Source: Trachelipus rathkii (lineage: Eukaryota > Arthropoda > Malacostraca > Isopoda > Trachelipodidae). From it: a DNA stretch of 42,500 bases. Each line of letters starts with the position of its first letter. The first letter of the stretch is position 1. The stretch covers positions 2,501 through 45,000 of the forward strand of contig JABUQX010018587.1 of NCBI GenBank assembly GCA_015478945.1, read 5' to 3'. The position numbers and the translations under genes were made by a program. A model generated the notes under the pieces. The model had not been told where the DNA came from. It saw only the letters and a program-made list of their open reading frames with translations, and searched no databases. Below are positions 22,561 to 35,926 of the stretch, piece by piece.

Positions 22561-24545
22561 ACACTAATCTGTGAGTGGCTAACTATACTTTATATAATAT
22601 AATTAGATTACTACACACACATACTCATATCACTCACAGGTTAATTACTATAATCTATATTAAACTAATAACGACATTCCAGGAGATAAGTAGACATTAT
22701 ACATATAATATAAGTATATATATATAATGATTATATAATCTATATATAAAAATATTGTACAATATATCTAATTCTAAAAGGCTACCACAGTGCTATAGAT
22801 AGTACTTGCTACTCTAACTTCCTTTACCTGTGATACTGCGGTAATTCAGAATTACTACTGCTATTACTTAAGAACACTTTTCTTTATTTATTATAATATA
22901 TTGAGTCGAATTATTAATAATACTGTGAGTATATTTCTGAGTACATCCTGCTTCAGTTTATTGTTCCTTTACTATTATTGACTGAAGAAGCTTTGTAAAA
23001 TTTTACGTGAATGAATAAATTTACAGAGCTTTTTAAAAAATAAAAACAGCAAAGTGTTATTTACAATTCTCCGTGTATCAGAGGGCAAAGTCTCTACCGA
23101 GAACCCTGAGGAAGAGAAACAATCTTAATGTAATTAGAAAATTAGATGAAATAATGATTGAGTTCTATAAAAATAATGTTGTAAATATCCCAATAATGTG
23201 ATACTAATTTGATCACTATCACAGAATTATTAACTATATATTACATTTATTAGAAATATATATATAATATTGGAGATATGAGAAGTTTAAATCTCATCGT
23301 ACCTTATGTTCTGATTTTGAGGATAATATATTTTCATAGTATACTTGTAATAATTAATTATACATCCAAGGACTTACTATATCATTACAGTATATAATTA
23401 TATATAATAAAATAATATAATAAATATTACATGCAATCTTAGATGGAATACTTCTGGACATAGCTAATTGACGTTCCAACTTCCACTGTCAATATTACTG
23501 CTACTACTCTTACTATCCTCGCAGTGGTAGTACTGCAGTAAATGGCATTTGTATTCCAATAATAAATACCATTACTGTATTAATAATTATTACCTATAAT
23601 AAACTATCAGAAATAATAATGAATAACGATAAAAATATTAATTATATAAATAGAAATATTTAATGAAATAATGAAATAATAATAATAAATAATATAATAT
23701 TCAATATATAATTAATAATATTATTAAATAAATTAATAATAATAATAATAATTAAACTACATTGTCACTACACAAAATGAAACGTCATAAAAAAGGAATT
23801 ACACCAAAAAATGAAATCTTTGGGAAAAAAATTAAATAGTATAATTATAAATCTTATGCGTTTAAAGCTGCTTCTTGTAGTCAAGCTTGCCCAAGGTCGT
23901 AGGGATTCGCCACTCTCGAAGCATATAAATATATATCATATATATAAATTATTAATATATATCATATATATATATAATATATATTATAATAATATTAATA
24001 TATAGTATTATAGTATATATTACTATAATTATATTTATATATAAATAGTTAATTTATAATCATATATTAATTAATATAAGTAGTTAATATAATAAGAAAT
24101 AATATATATAAATATATAATTAGTATAATTATTATACATAAGAAATATAATTATAATAATATTATATATAAATATAATATTATTTATATAATTATATATT
24201 ATATATATATTATATTATATATTATATATATATATATATATAATATAATTATTATATATATATATATATAATATTAATATATAATTATAATATTATATAA
24301 TATATTTATAATTAATATATATATATAAAAATATATATTAATATTATATATATATAAATATTATATAAAATATATTAATAGAATAATATTATATATATTA
24401 TATATATATATATTATATTTAATTATAATATTATATTAATATATATATATAATATATTATAATAAATATATAGTATAATATATATATAATTATAAATAAA
24501 TATATAGTTATATATATTATATATAGTATATATTATATAATAAAA
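22561..24545. repeat. A+T-rich degenerate repeat region
   Basis: Mostly TA/AAT-type low complexity; the densest part is 23935-24545. Short complex islands at 22790-22880 and 23450-23560 both contain TACTACTACT-like stretches, suggesting an eroded ACT microsatellite. No gene. Confidence 0.75.
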
Positions 24546-24716
24546 TATTATTATTATGACTAATGTATATTTGTATTATTATCTAGACCCTTTTATTTAT
24601 GCTTAAAATTAGCTATGTTAACTACAAGAAGTGACTGCAAAAATATTTATTCCAAAAAAATAATTTACTTCTTTAGTGATAGTTAGAAAAAAATGCCTAC
24701 ATGTTTACAGTAGATT

Positions 24717-24860
24717 CAGGGGTGTCAAACTCGTTGTGCTTCGGGATCCAGATTGATTAACATTAGGTATAACTTCGCTGGAGATATTGACTAAGAGCTA
24801 TTAAATTTTGCTGCGATAAAAATCGAAAATGAATTGTTATTGTTATACCCTTAATAGTGT
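24717..24860 (+). mobile_element. Solitary hAT terminus
   Basis: CAGGGGTGTCAAACTCGTTG at 24717 is a textbook animal hAT terminal repeat. It is followed by the usual subterminal sequence (CTTCGGGATCCAGATTGATT...). The matching right end (GTTTGACACCCCTG) does not occur in the window, and no transposase is next to it. It is a broken or non-autonomous copy, related to but distinct from the ends at 8429 and 10195. Confidence 0.6.
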
Positions 24861-25088
24861 ATATATACATATTATAAATTATCAAAAGGAAAAAAAAATA
24901 GATTTTCAGACTGTATTTCTAAATTACTTATCATTCTACCTTAGCTTACCACATATCACAAGCTCCTAGAAACTATTGTTTCCTATCTTCTTTTCCACCT
25001 AATAGCAATATTAAAATCTAGGAGATAGATTCGGATAACGTAGATTGCAATCTTATTATTATAGCATTTAGATGAATGTTTGTCAGTT

Positions 25089-25135
25089 TTGAAAGATATT
25101 TGACTTAGTTAATTAACTAATTGTCAAAATATCTT
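25089..25135. repeat. Short near-perfect hairpin
   Basis: GAAAGATATTTGAC at 25089 pairs with its inverted copy ending near 25135. The centre TTAGTTAATTAACTAA is itself palindromic, so nearly all ~47 bases are paired except for one extra T. Could be a tiny MITE remnant. Confidence 0.7.
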
Positions 25136-25139
25136 TCAA

Positions 25140-26095
25140 TTAATTTATTAATTACACATAAATATGTGCATTATATACAATACATCACAACTGAACCTCA
25201 ACAATACAATTACTCAAATGCATCAATGAGTGTTATCCCTCTAAATAAAAAAATATAATAAGCTAAAAATATACACACACATATATATAATCTATATATA
25301 TAATATTATATATATATATATATATATCTATTATAAATATAATATATATTATAGTATATATAATAAAATATATAATTTCGGAATCGACAAGGGAGAATTA
25401 ATTAAAATAGTAGGTGACTATTCATATATTTGATATATCATTATTATAGTATAATTATTATAAAGAGATAAAAAGAGAGGGAGGCGAGAGGTGTATTCTT
25501 TGTGTGAATCCCTATTTCAAGGGTTGTATCTAAGGCAATTATGTGCTAGGAAGCAAACAATCTATAATAAATAAATAAAAATCACATAATATTTTTCATA
25601 TCCTAAAATTTATTTTGATAAAACACCTTACGTAAATTGTTAAATAAAAAGCATATTCATTAAGCAATACAAACTAGGCTTATTTTATTCTTTATTCAAA
25701 AACAAAGAAAATTGATGAAAAATTATTAGAAATCTTGAGTTCCACAAATATTTTTAGTAATGAGATATTTAGTAAATTATTTCGATTATTTGTTATTTAA
25801 ATTTCTTATATTTCTTTTTTTTTTAATTTAAGAAATTTTATCTCACTTGAAATTAATATTCTATATTTGTGAATTTAATAACGTAAATTATGTAATAAAC
25901 TTTGAATATAATTGTATTTCTTTTTTAATAATATGGACAAAAAATATGAACTCAAATTTTCGACATTTTTGACAATTTATTTTGAATAAATGTCAAAATT
26001 TATTTTAAATTTATTTATGGTTTTTAAACATTTCATAATACACTAGTGAAGTATAAAAATTTATTTAAGACAAGCGTTAATCATCTCTTTAGTAT
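25140..26095. other. A+T-rich sequence, no gene
   Basis: Includes (AT)n at 25275-25375 and an otherwise featureless A+T-rich stretch. Confidence 0.5.
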
Positions 26096-29000
26096 GTTTT
26101 ATTTTATTTTAATTATAATTTAAATTATGATTAATTTATAATATATATTATTATTATATATTATAAGTTATATTATGTATTAATTATTATATTTATTATT
26201 ATTAAATTCTTATTATTATTATTTATTATTATTATTATAACTTTATTATTATTCTTTATTAATTATTATTAATTATTCGTTATTTTAGTTATTATACAAT
26301 TTTATTATCCGTAAATTTTTATAAGTTTAATTATTATTTTAATATTAATATTATTTAAATTTTTTACTTTATTTTATAATGACTTAAAATACAGATTTAC
26401 AATTTTCTAAACAGATATCATTTAATTACCAGAAATTAAATTAATTATTTATTATTATACTAATTTTCTATATCATATATCTTTAATTGACCATGATAAT
26501 TATAATTATTACTGATTAATATTACAAGGAATCATTATTAATTATTATATATTATTATTATATTTAATTATACTTTTTAATTATTATAATTATTATTATA
26601 ATTTTATAATTATAATTAATTATGTATTATTATTATTATTATTATTTTATTATTCTATTATATATTTAGTTATATTATTAATTATATTGTATATTTATTA
26701 TTATATATTAGAATTATTTTATTATTTTTATTATTTTATTATTTTATTATCTTTATTATTTTTTATTTTTTACTTTATTATTTTTATATTTTCTATATTT
26801 AGTTTTTTATTTATTATTATTTTATTATTTTATATCCTTTTATTATTATAAATTTATTTTTTTTTCTTTTATTAATTTATTAATAATTCCATAAATTAAT
26901 TAATTTTATTGCTACTTAGGCGTGATTTAATAACGTAAATACTTAATTTATTATTATTGAATTTTTATTTATAATTAATGATTATTATTTAATTATATTA
27001 TATTCTTATTTATTATATTTTATATATTTATTTATTTATTATTTATATATTTAATTATATTTATTATTTATTTATTTTATTATTATATTTTTATTATTAT
27101 TAATATATTATATTATTTTTTTAATTTATTTATTTATTATCATTATTTAATTAATTATTATTATATTTTATTATTTATTATTATTATTTTATTAATTTCA
27201 GTAGTAATATTTTTCACTAAGTCTTTTATAAAATATTATCTATCTTTATATTTAATTTTTATCTATAGTGTTGAGTCATTTATTATATATTATTTATATA
27301 TTTATTATTCTATTATATTATCTTATATTAATTTCTATTATCTATATATTTAGTATTTAAGCTATTAGAAGTTATGAAGTCGCCCAATTTAGTATTTATA
27401 GTATATTTCGTTGGGAGGTAATCATTTTTCTACGTATTTATATTATTTATTATATTATTATTTATTATATTAATTTAATTATTTATTAGTTATTATTTTT
27501 ATTTATTTGTTTATCACATTTAATGTGGTAAGTTAAATTTATTTATTATTTTAGATTATTTAATTATTTTATTATTTTATTATGTAATAATTTTTTAATT
27601 AGATTTTTTTTTTTTTAATTTGTTATTTATTATTTATTATATATATATTAGATTCTCATTTATTTATTATTTAAATAAATAATTTGAATTTATGTAATTT
27701 ATTAGTATATGTGTGCATTGATATTAATTGATTTTCCAGTTATTGAGTGGTATCAATTGCATCTATTATTATTATGTGAGGTGTCGATATTTAAAACCAT
27801 TATTATTTTATTATTATTAAGTTAATTATTATTATTATAATATACAGTTACTCTCCATTATTATATGATATTGTCTGAATTCTTATTAGTGGGATCACCA
27901 TATGGTCTCCTAATTATTATATATGTATACAATCCGAACTTAACTCAAATACCTACTGAGGTAATACTTATTCTCTCTAAAATGTGTTAGTAGTTTGATC
28001 TACTTATATTCGATTATCTACTTATATATATACTATTTGAGTATTATCTCTAGATATCTTATCACTTTTATTTACAGGTCTAACTCTTATCTCACATCAT
28101 ATATATTATTTTTATTATTTATTATTTAACTAAAGCATTTATTATTTATTACTTTATTACTCTTAGTGTGCGTTTAGTCTATACTCTACTCTATTATTAA
28201 TTTAATTATTGTATAATATTTATTATATATTATATATTATTATTTATTAATTATATTTAATTAGTTTAATTATTTACTTATTTATTATATTATATATTAT
28301 TATTATATTTTTAATTATTAATTTATTTATTCTTTTAATTATTTATTTATTTATTTTTATTATCTTCGTAATTTATTTTATATATATTATATATATTTAT
28401 TATGTTATTTTATATGAATTTATTATTTATTAACTATTTTTATTTATTATTTATATTTTATCTATTGTATTATTTATTATTTATTATTTATTATTTTATT
28501 ATTTATATAATTGATATATTTAATTAATTTATTATTTATACTTAATTATTATCTATATTATTATGTCTAATATTATTATACGTATTATTTATTTCTTCTA
28601 TATATATATTGTATTATTTTATATTTTAATTAGTTATGATACTATAATTATTATATTAATGATTTTATGTATTAATTAATTTCATAATAAAATTTATTAT
28701 TTAGATATTATTTAATTATTATTTAATTATGTAATTATTTAATTATTTCTTATTTATTAAATTTACTATTTTATATTTATTATTATATATTTTTTATAGA
28801 TTATATATATTCTATTATTTATTATTTATAAAGCAGATGAATTTGTTAGGTAATGAGTATTTTTTATTTAGTATCATTTTTGAATTATTTACTTATTTAT
28901 TATTTAATATATCATTTTTTATTTAAATTAATTTTTTTTTTATATTTTTATTTAATATTTAAATCATTTTTATTTATATTAATTGTTTATTATTTTCTTA

Positions 29001-30185
29001 TATTATTATTTATTATTTCTATTTTATTAAATTTCTTAATTAATTAATATATAATATATTTATTAATTTATATTATTTATTAATTATATATTTATATTTA
29101 TTGATTATATTATTATTATTATATATTAATTATTTATATGTATTTAATTATTTATGTATTTAATTATTTATTATTTATATATTATTAATATAAGTTAAAG
29201 TTTAAAATAATTTTATAATATATTTATTATATTAATTATTTATTATTCTACTTTTCAATTGTAAAATTGTCTCTCTAACGCATTTTCTATTTAATTAATA
29301 TTATTATTATAGTAATTATATTTATTATTATTATCTATTATTATATTATATATTAATTATTTTATATTATTTATATTTTATAATTATTAAATTCTTAATA
29401 TTTATTATTTTATATATATTATTACTGAATTATTATATTATCCAATATTTAAATAATTTATTAATTGCTATATAATTTAACATGAATTGTAATTATTTAT
29501 TAATTAATTATAGTTATTTATTATTTATTATTTATTGTATTTATATTTATTATTGTAATATAATTTATTATTTATTATATTATTCTTTATTATTATTTTT
29601 ATTATTTTTAATTATTTATTATTTATTACTTACTTATTTTTATTATTTATGTATATTATAATATTAATTATATATTATATATCTTTTAATTATATTTAAT
29701 TAATTATATTATTTATTTAGTTTATTATTTAGCAGTTATTTATTTTGTATGTGTATTATTTATTATTAACATTTGAGTTAAGGTTTGTAGGGAAAGGTTA
29801 TTTAATACAGTCTATTTTATTAAATGTATTGTATTGATAGTTATGAATATAAATTATTATTATGAATTAAATCTCAACATAATGTACATTTATTTGCCTC
29901 TCTGTAATAATATGTATGTTCATGGTAATTTATATTCATATTATTTATTCTTTAACTCCTTATTCATCAAACGCTTGTAAAGTCGATTCATAATTAAATA
30001 TATCAAATAATTATTAATTTATAATATATATATATTTTAATTTATATATAATTATATCGGTGATGTGAATTTAATTAATATATTTATTTCTAAGTGCATA
30101 TTGATGTATGTTTATATATTATTATTTTCATAGTATTATAGCTTATGTTATTTAAAATCCTGTAAATTAGTTGATATAATTATTA
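26096..30185 (+). repeat. ~4 kb TTA/TTTA-rich low-complexity desert
   Basis: Over about 4 kb the plus strand is built almost wholly from irregular TTA, TTTA, TTATT and TATT words. G and C are rare and T clearly exceeds A. It is not a clean tandem array: unit length drifts continuously. Small complex islands occur (about 27360-27430, 27860-28090, 29755-29960). The F/L/I/Y-rich 64-residue frame at 28853 is a by-product of composition. The segment ends abruptly at the gag remnant near 30195. Confidence 0.85.
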
Positions 30186-30196
30186 TATATTAATAT

Positions 30197-30938
30197 ATAA
30201 TGATGTAGTGTGATGTGTCAACTTGTAGGTCATCAGCCACTTGAACGAGTTTATGTATGTTATTATCCTCAGCCAAGCTGTACAGGCTCATCTGAACCAA
30301 AGTGAGCAATTCCGCCATAAACAATTTCTGGGCAAACTTAGGGTTGTTCTCAACAAGTAATTTGAAGTTCTTATGGCCCAAGACATCCTTTACCTTATTA
30401 ATGTATTGGCTTGGCAGTTCATTTCGTTGCATGCCTTCCTTAAAGACATCTCGCGTTCTCTGCCTGACGGCAGGCATATACGTTTCCTCGATACTGTCCA
30501 TAAGCCTTTGGTAGGCATTTGCTTGCAAAGGAAATTGCATCGTCGACATTAAGCTGCTTGGCAGGATTGAAGCCAATAATCTCACTCTTTCACTGCCATC
30601 ATCAATGTCATTCAATTTAAATACCGCGTTGATAGCGCTAAGCCAGGCCACAACTCCATAGGCGTCAAATGAAGGGGGTTGGCTGGGAGTCAATGACCTG
30701 GCGGGTTTTCGATGAGGCTTTCATTGCGAATGACACTTAGTGTAGGGAGCTGATTTTAAAGTAAACACTTTAGGTGTACATGCACGTTCCTCCTCTGAGC
30801 TCGATGTAGAAATTTCTCTCTCTGCTGGGGAGAGCGACTGGCGAAGGAAAGTGACTTTCTCCCAAGTCTCGTTTTGGGGAGAGTTGACTTCCCCTTCCCG
30901 GTCTTAAGACTAGAAGAATGATTCTTCGTCCCAGCCAT
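30197..30938 (-). pseudogene. Ty3/gypsy-type gag remnant
   Basis: Capsid-like part of an LTR-retrotransposon Gag on the minus strand. From 30693 the frame reads on through FDAYGVVAWLSAINAVF (family 'W--QVEA-F', the capsid N-terminal helix) and RVRLLASILPSSLM (about 30590). It continues with NAYQRLMDSIEETY ('YE-LK--LI'), ELPSQYINKVKDVLG ('KPSQ-L--L--L'), FMAELLTLVQMSLY ('LFL-RLP--VQ--L') and HKLVQVADDL ('L--LAE-AD'). These appear in family order. An in-frame TGA at 30723-30721 separates it from the upstream part. A start at 30938 (MAGTKNHS...) lies in another frame, so at least one frame shift plus one stop break the gene. No zinc knuckle, protease or RT follows: similarity stops at about 30200, where the TTA desert begins. 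Gag would form the intracellular retrotransposon particle; this copy cannot. Confidence 0.75.
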
Positions 30939-31240
30939 TTCTTCTTAAAGAACAAAGAGTTTGCTATTAATTTCACAACTTAGTCTTAAAAGTTCGTTTG
31001 AAAGTTTTTTTGGTTTCGATTTGAACAGCTCTCTTACTGGTTGCTCTTGTTCTAATCCAACGACTTTCTCTATATAGAAATTGTTGCTTTTAAGTCTTTA
31101 ATTTTACGTCACGTTGAATTAGGAATGTTTATTCATAACATATAAGAGACACTTTTAATAAGTTTCACTAGCACTTTAATTTTACCCCACTTTTTATTAA
31201 TTATTAAAAATCACAGATTAATGACACCTTCACTGACCCT

Positions 31241-31255
31241 AAATTGATCACCAAA
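31241..31255 (-). promoter_or_regulatory. Candidate primer-binding site of the LTR element
   Basis: On the minus strand TTTGGTGATCAATTT lies upstream of the gag start, after a candidate LTR. TGGTGATC/TGGTGACC-type starts are common at primer-binding sites of Ty3/gypsy elements. No tRNA 3' end was matched, so this is tentative. Confidence 0.3.
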
Positions 31256-31820
31256 TTTTTTATTTCTTTAATTATAGGGTCACTAATTAGAAGGTTTTTA
31301 GGGTTTTAAAGGGTAACTCCACTGGGTTACCAAAGTCTGGACTGAAAACTCAAGTCCACTCTAATTAATTGGCATGATTAAAATGGGATTCTTTATTGTT
31401 TATAAACATGAATTGGTTATTATGCTAGTGAATGTTCGAATTTGACCAAATAGGGCAATAACAGTAAAATAATAATGAGGTTTAGTTCAAAGAATGAATA
31501 ATTTTACAAGAATTGTTTTGATGTGGCACAAATACATAGCCCAAACCTCTCTTTCAGGATGCCAAGGATCGGAATCTTTGATCATGTCGGATGCCTACCC
31601 TAAACTTGTGGCAACCGGCCTTAATATCGCATTCATTTAAAATTCACCGGAAACTTATTGGTGAATTTAGAGTCCTTTTTAACAGTTTTCAAAATGCTCA
31701 AAGCAACAGTCTTAGATATTAACTATTACTAACTGCTTTCATAAGAGATACACTCAGATGTATGGACGTTCAGCCTCTTACAATAAGCTGTACAGCCGTG
31801 TCTGCACACAGGCCCTGACA
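31256..31820 (-). mobile_element. Candidate 5' LTR of the gag-bearing element
   Basis: Read on the minus strand, a plausible LTR starts TGTCAGGGCC at 31820 and runs to just before the candidate primer-binding site, about 565 bases. An AATAAA signal sits inside (31397 to 31392). The 3' boundary is uncertain because a clear terminal CA was not found, and no second LTR exists in the window to confirm the limits. Together with the gag it forms the 5' end of an element truncated within gag. Confidence 0.4.
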
Positions 31821-31839
31821 CCACAGTGCTGCGAGGCGG

Positions 31840-31965
31840 CAATTATTTTCCCTGCTCCGACCCCAGCTCCTTCATATTTAAAATACCTGCGCCGACTCCG
31901 GCTCCGGTTCCAGCATTTTAAAATTACAGCCTGCTCGCGGCTCCTCCTCACGGCCCCTTAAGTAT
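31840..31965 (-). mobile_element. GGCTCC-rich hAT-type element end
   Basis: GCTCC/CTCCGGCTCCGG-rich stretch that ends, read on the minus strand, as AAGGGGCCGTGAGGAGG. It closely resembles the pieces at 7845-8050 and 11365-11550. It lies immediately outside the candidate LTR start, so the LTR element may have inserted into it. Confidence 0.42.
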
Positions 31966-32395
31966 ATAATTCTTCTCCATTTACACTTATGAAAATCATA
32001 ATTCTCTGTTACAAAATTTTTATGGTTATGATGAAATAAATGTTTGTTAATGACTTCTTTATTAATTTCTAATTAAAAACAGAAAAATATTTTATAGAAA
32101 ATAAGAATTTTAAGAAATACAGAAAAAAATACTTCACTTTTAGTTTTTTTTTAAAAATTAAAAATTATATTTCAGTTTCATTCTAAAGTTTAAAATAAAA
32201 TTTCCCTCTTTGAGATATGAGCTGCCTGAACATATGTAAATATACATTTTATACAAAGAAATAATGTAAAAATAGAAAAAAATTAATAATTCCCTTTCTT
32301 CATAAATTTTAAAATAATTTTCTTTTTGAAACTGCTTTAAATAATATGTAATATAAAATTTATTCAAAACAATTGTTTCTCTTAAAAATTAAACT
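31966..32395. other. A+T-rich sequence, no gene
   Basis: Nothing recognised. It may be the 3' flank or UTR of the hAT pseudogene that follows on the minus strand. Confidence 0.5.
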
Positions 32396-32399
32396 TATT

Positions 32400-34240
32400 C
32401 AATAAAATCCTCTTTTAACAACGATATCGTTAGATGTTAGATCCGATTTTATTATTTTTAAAGCAGAAAATAAGCTCTCACTATTCACTTGAAAAGGAGG
32501 CAAAGCATGCTAATTGTGTAAAAGCTTGCATCTTGAAAATTTTAGGATAGCCAGAGATTGCCTCTTTAACTGTTTTGATTTCCGGTCCTGATTTTCATTA
32601 TTTCATTTAATGCCTTATGGATTTCTACTTGTATTTTTTAGAGGATTTTTAGGTAGAAGGACTTTTACTGGTAGATTGTCTTTTTTTCAATCGCTATTAT
32701 CTAAGCATGCGTCCGATTGGTTTCCACCTGTTTATTGCAAATTTACTTCTTTCAATTATCGACAAGATTACCACAAGGGAGGATTCCTGAAACTGACTGA
32801 CTATTGACTCCGTCCCAAGTTTCTGTCGCATAGTTTATTTCATTAAAGTCCTAGTTTACAAGAGCATTCCAGCTTTTGAATATCAGATCTTTCGTTCTGA
32901 AGGAAAGATCTTGACACTGTGGATCAACCAAATATCGGCCGAGAAAAATATTTGCATTCAGTTAACATTCTTACCCTTCTTCCATGGAATTTTTTTGTCC
33001 GATTGCTAAAATCCTTTTCTCTATAAAATTTATTCCTTACAGTCAAGGTTCTGATTGAATATTTTGGTTGTAAAAGTATGGGTAATTTTAATAATTTTGA
33101 GGTTTTCGATTTGCTTCCCACTATTAATTCGGAGAGGAGAAAGTCAGGAGTACGGCCCCATCAGACCTAATATAGTCTTTAGTTCAGAAGCCTTTTACAG
33201 AATAAGACCCTATCTGTCTTCTTTGATCTAAGAATTAACACTTTTCTAGCGATGACGCTTTAGAACTTCCATTAATTTGGAATACTTTGCTGCTTTTCTA
33301 TTCAGTTTCGCCTTGCTTCTTAAGATTGCTGTATGAGTGATTCTGAAGACAATCCACTGCAACGCTAAAAGTATGAACTCTACACCTCATGCGTGACAAT
33401 GTTAACTCATCAGAACAATTTCTTATCATAGATTATCAGTTCATTGCTGGAAAACAACACAAGTTACTTCTTAGTTTTACATTCAATAAAAGCAGTATAA
33501 CATTTACCAATTTCCTGTATCTCATCCTCATTGCCCCTTATTTAATTATTCAATCGTACTAATTATGTTTGATGCGTTATCCGTAAATAAGCTAATTATT
33601 TGCTGCTTATTATTTCGAATTCTTTAAAGACAGTAAATACAAGTTCTTTAGATATATTAGATGAAATGCCTCAACGGATTTAGTAATTATTGTTTATTAT
33701 TTTCATCCACATTGATAGTATAATTAATAGCAAAACAATTTAGCTTTGCCCTTGTGGAAGCATCCATTTTTAAATGCACGATGCATCCCTATTAAGCAAT
33801 TTTTTAAGTTTTATTTTATTGCTTATCCGCTTCTTCTAAAAATTTTACGAATATTTTCCCGGTCTAAAGGGACTTCCAGGTTCGAAGCCATGTCTCCACA
33901 CAATGCTTTATTTTAAATCCTGGGTCTTGCAAAAAAAACCTGTATGGGTTTAACTACTCGTTTACAAGCAATATATGATCAATTTGATATTTGAAAACTT
34001 TTTCACTCGGCACAGGACAGAACCAAGTTTTTGGACAAGTGAAAAAAGTATCCAACTAAGCGGAGTTTTGACAATTAAAGGTTATCTTACCAGCTTCATG
34101 TATTTTCACTTATTCTTTATTTACCAATATGCAAGCCAATGTCTGGATAGAAGCGTTTTAAATGTGCACTTAATTTAAAGGATCCAGTAGATTTATTAGT
34201 GACCCCAATGAAGAGTTACTGAGAGTGTTCGTAAACTCTT
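32400..34240 (-). pseudogene. BED-finger hAT transposase pseudogene, nearly full length
   Basis: A hAT-superfamily transposase of the ZBED type can be followed from N- to C-terminus on the minus strand, though stops and frame shifts break it. In order: end of a BED zinc finger, TNKSTGSFKLSAHLKRFYPD (about 34215 to 34140), with the two His of the C2H2 pair as in 'NL-KHLKR-HPD'. TDNASNI (about 33584 to 33564) is the conserved RNase H-fold segment containing a catalytic Asp. RCRVHTFSVAVDC (33387 to 33349) is the 'C-AHTLQL-V' block. A decayed 'D--TRWGSTY-ML-RL' region reads DQRRQIGSYSVKGF (about 33230-33190). VNSESLFSALKIIKSDL (32489 to 32439) is the C-terminal dimerisation motif 'S-NERLFSA-----S--RS-L'. 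The overall length of ~1.85 kb fits a complete coding sequence of about 600 residues. No flanking terminal inverted repeats were identified. Confidence 0.76.
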
Positions 34241-35533
34241 GTAAGGCATGATCCGAACTGGACTAGTTTCCCAACAAACTGTTTTAACTATTTCATATTG
34301 GCAAATGTAAGTATTTTTATCTTCAGAGCGAATAAATATATCCAAGTACATGAGGTGTTTTCGATTTGTGCTGACAATTTTCTAAGAATATTAACTTAAT
34401 TGATAAAAGTTATCTATATGAAGATAGACCTTTATTATTGAATAAAAATATTACAATAATCAATCCATGAAAAAAGGAATACACACCCACACAACAAGAC
34501 ACAACATGATATATATATATATAATATATATATTATATCATATAATATATATATATATAGTATATACTATAGTATTATATAATATATATTATATAATATA
34601 TAAATTATATTATTTAATATTATATATATATATGTATATATAATATATATATATATAATTAAATACTATATCTGTCTTATAAAATAGATCCAAAGATTTT
34701 CGTGATAAGGGAACCCTCAACTTTATAAGACAGAGATAAAAAGAACGAACACAGAAGCTTTTGATTTACATTGATAGGGAGCGTTATGCGATATCGTATC
34801 CCAAAAACCCTCATACAGCTTAAAACATAAATAAAAATTACAAAATATTATTCAAGTTTACATCTTTAGAAGTGATATAATAATACTAAATAATCAAGAA
34901 TATAATAATAATAATGAATAATATAATATAATAATAATAATAATAATGAATTATACCACTATAAATAGAAGCCAGAATTAGATTTTGTCACTTTCTTTTC
35001 AATGAGCTTAGCTAATAACAATAGATTAATTAATAATAGACAATAATTAAGAACAATTATATAAAAAATAATAATATTAATAGTGTACTAATAATAATTA
35101 CTTAATACTTGAGGCAATAATAACAATAATATTAAAATATAAAGTAAAAAAATAACAAAGAATACCAAATGAGTAAGAAAATATAAAACAATTTTAAAAA
35201 TAATTTATTAAATTTAACTATATGATTTTAACCTGTTTAGTTGACAGTCTCAGGAGGAATGTACAAAAATAACAATAAATAACAACAATAAGCAATAAAA
35301 GAAGATATGGATTGTTCGGGTGTTGTACATTTTTAAAAAAGATAAATATATAAATATGGACATGGTATGGAAGGGATTCAGATAGATACTTCAAAACATA
35401 GGAGCAGAAGAAATCACTTGTGGAAGTTTGAAGAAGAGATTTACTTTCGGTTTGAGAAAATATGCTTTTGTCGTCCTATATTTTTAACTTTGATTTTTAT
35501 ATAAATAATTCTTAAAAAGATATCAAAGACTTA
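34241..35533. other. A+T-rich sequence with (AT)n and a small inverted repeat
   Basis: Contains (AT)n at 34510-34665. A 10-base perfect inverted repeat (GTCTTATAAA / TTTATAAGAC, about 34673 and 34720) is separated by ~37 bases. A-rich DNA with AATAAT repeats follows (34880-35220). No gene recognised. Confidence 0.55.
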
Positions 35534-35534
35534 C

Positions 35535-35565
<31 letters not shown>

Positions 35566-35757
35566 TAATATAATTAAGATATATATATATCATATATAGT
35601 ATAAATGATAAGTAATATATAATTATATATACTATATAATATATATTATATATATATTATAATATAAACTATATATATATATAATTATATATGATATTAT
35701 ATATATATAGTATTATATATATATTATATAATTATATATATATATATATATATATTA

Positions 35758-35795
<38 letters not shown>

Positions 35796-35926
35796 TATAA
35801 TTATATATATATTATATATATAGATTTATTAATAAATATAATATATATAGATATATATATATATATATAGTATATATATATATATTCATAATTATATATA
35901 TATTATATATATAATATATATATATC
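35534..35926. repeat. (AT)n tract, ~390 bp
   Basis: Degenerate TA repeats with TATAA and TAGTA variants. Confidence 0.92.
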
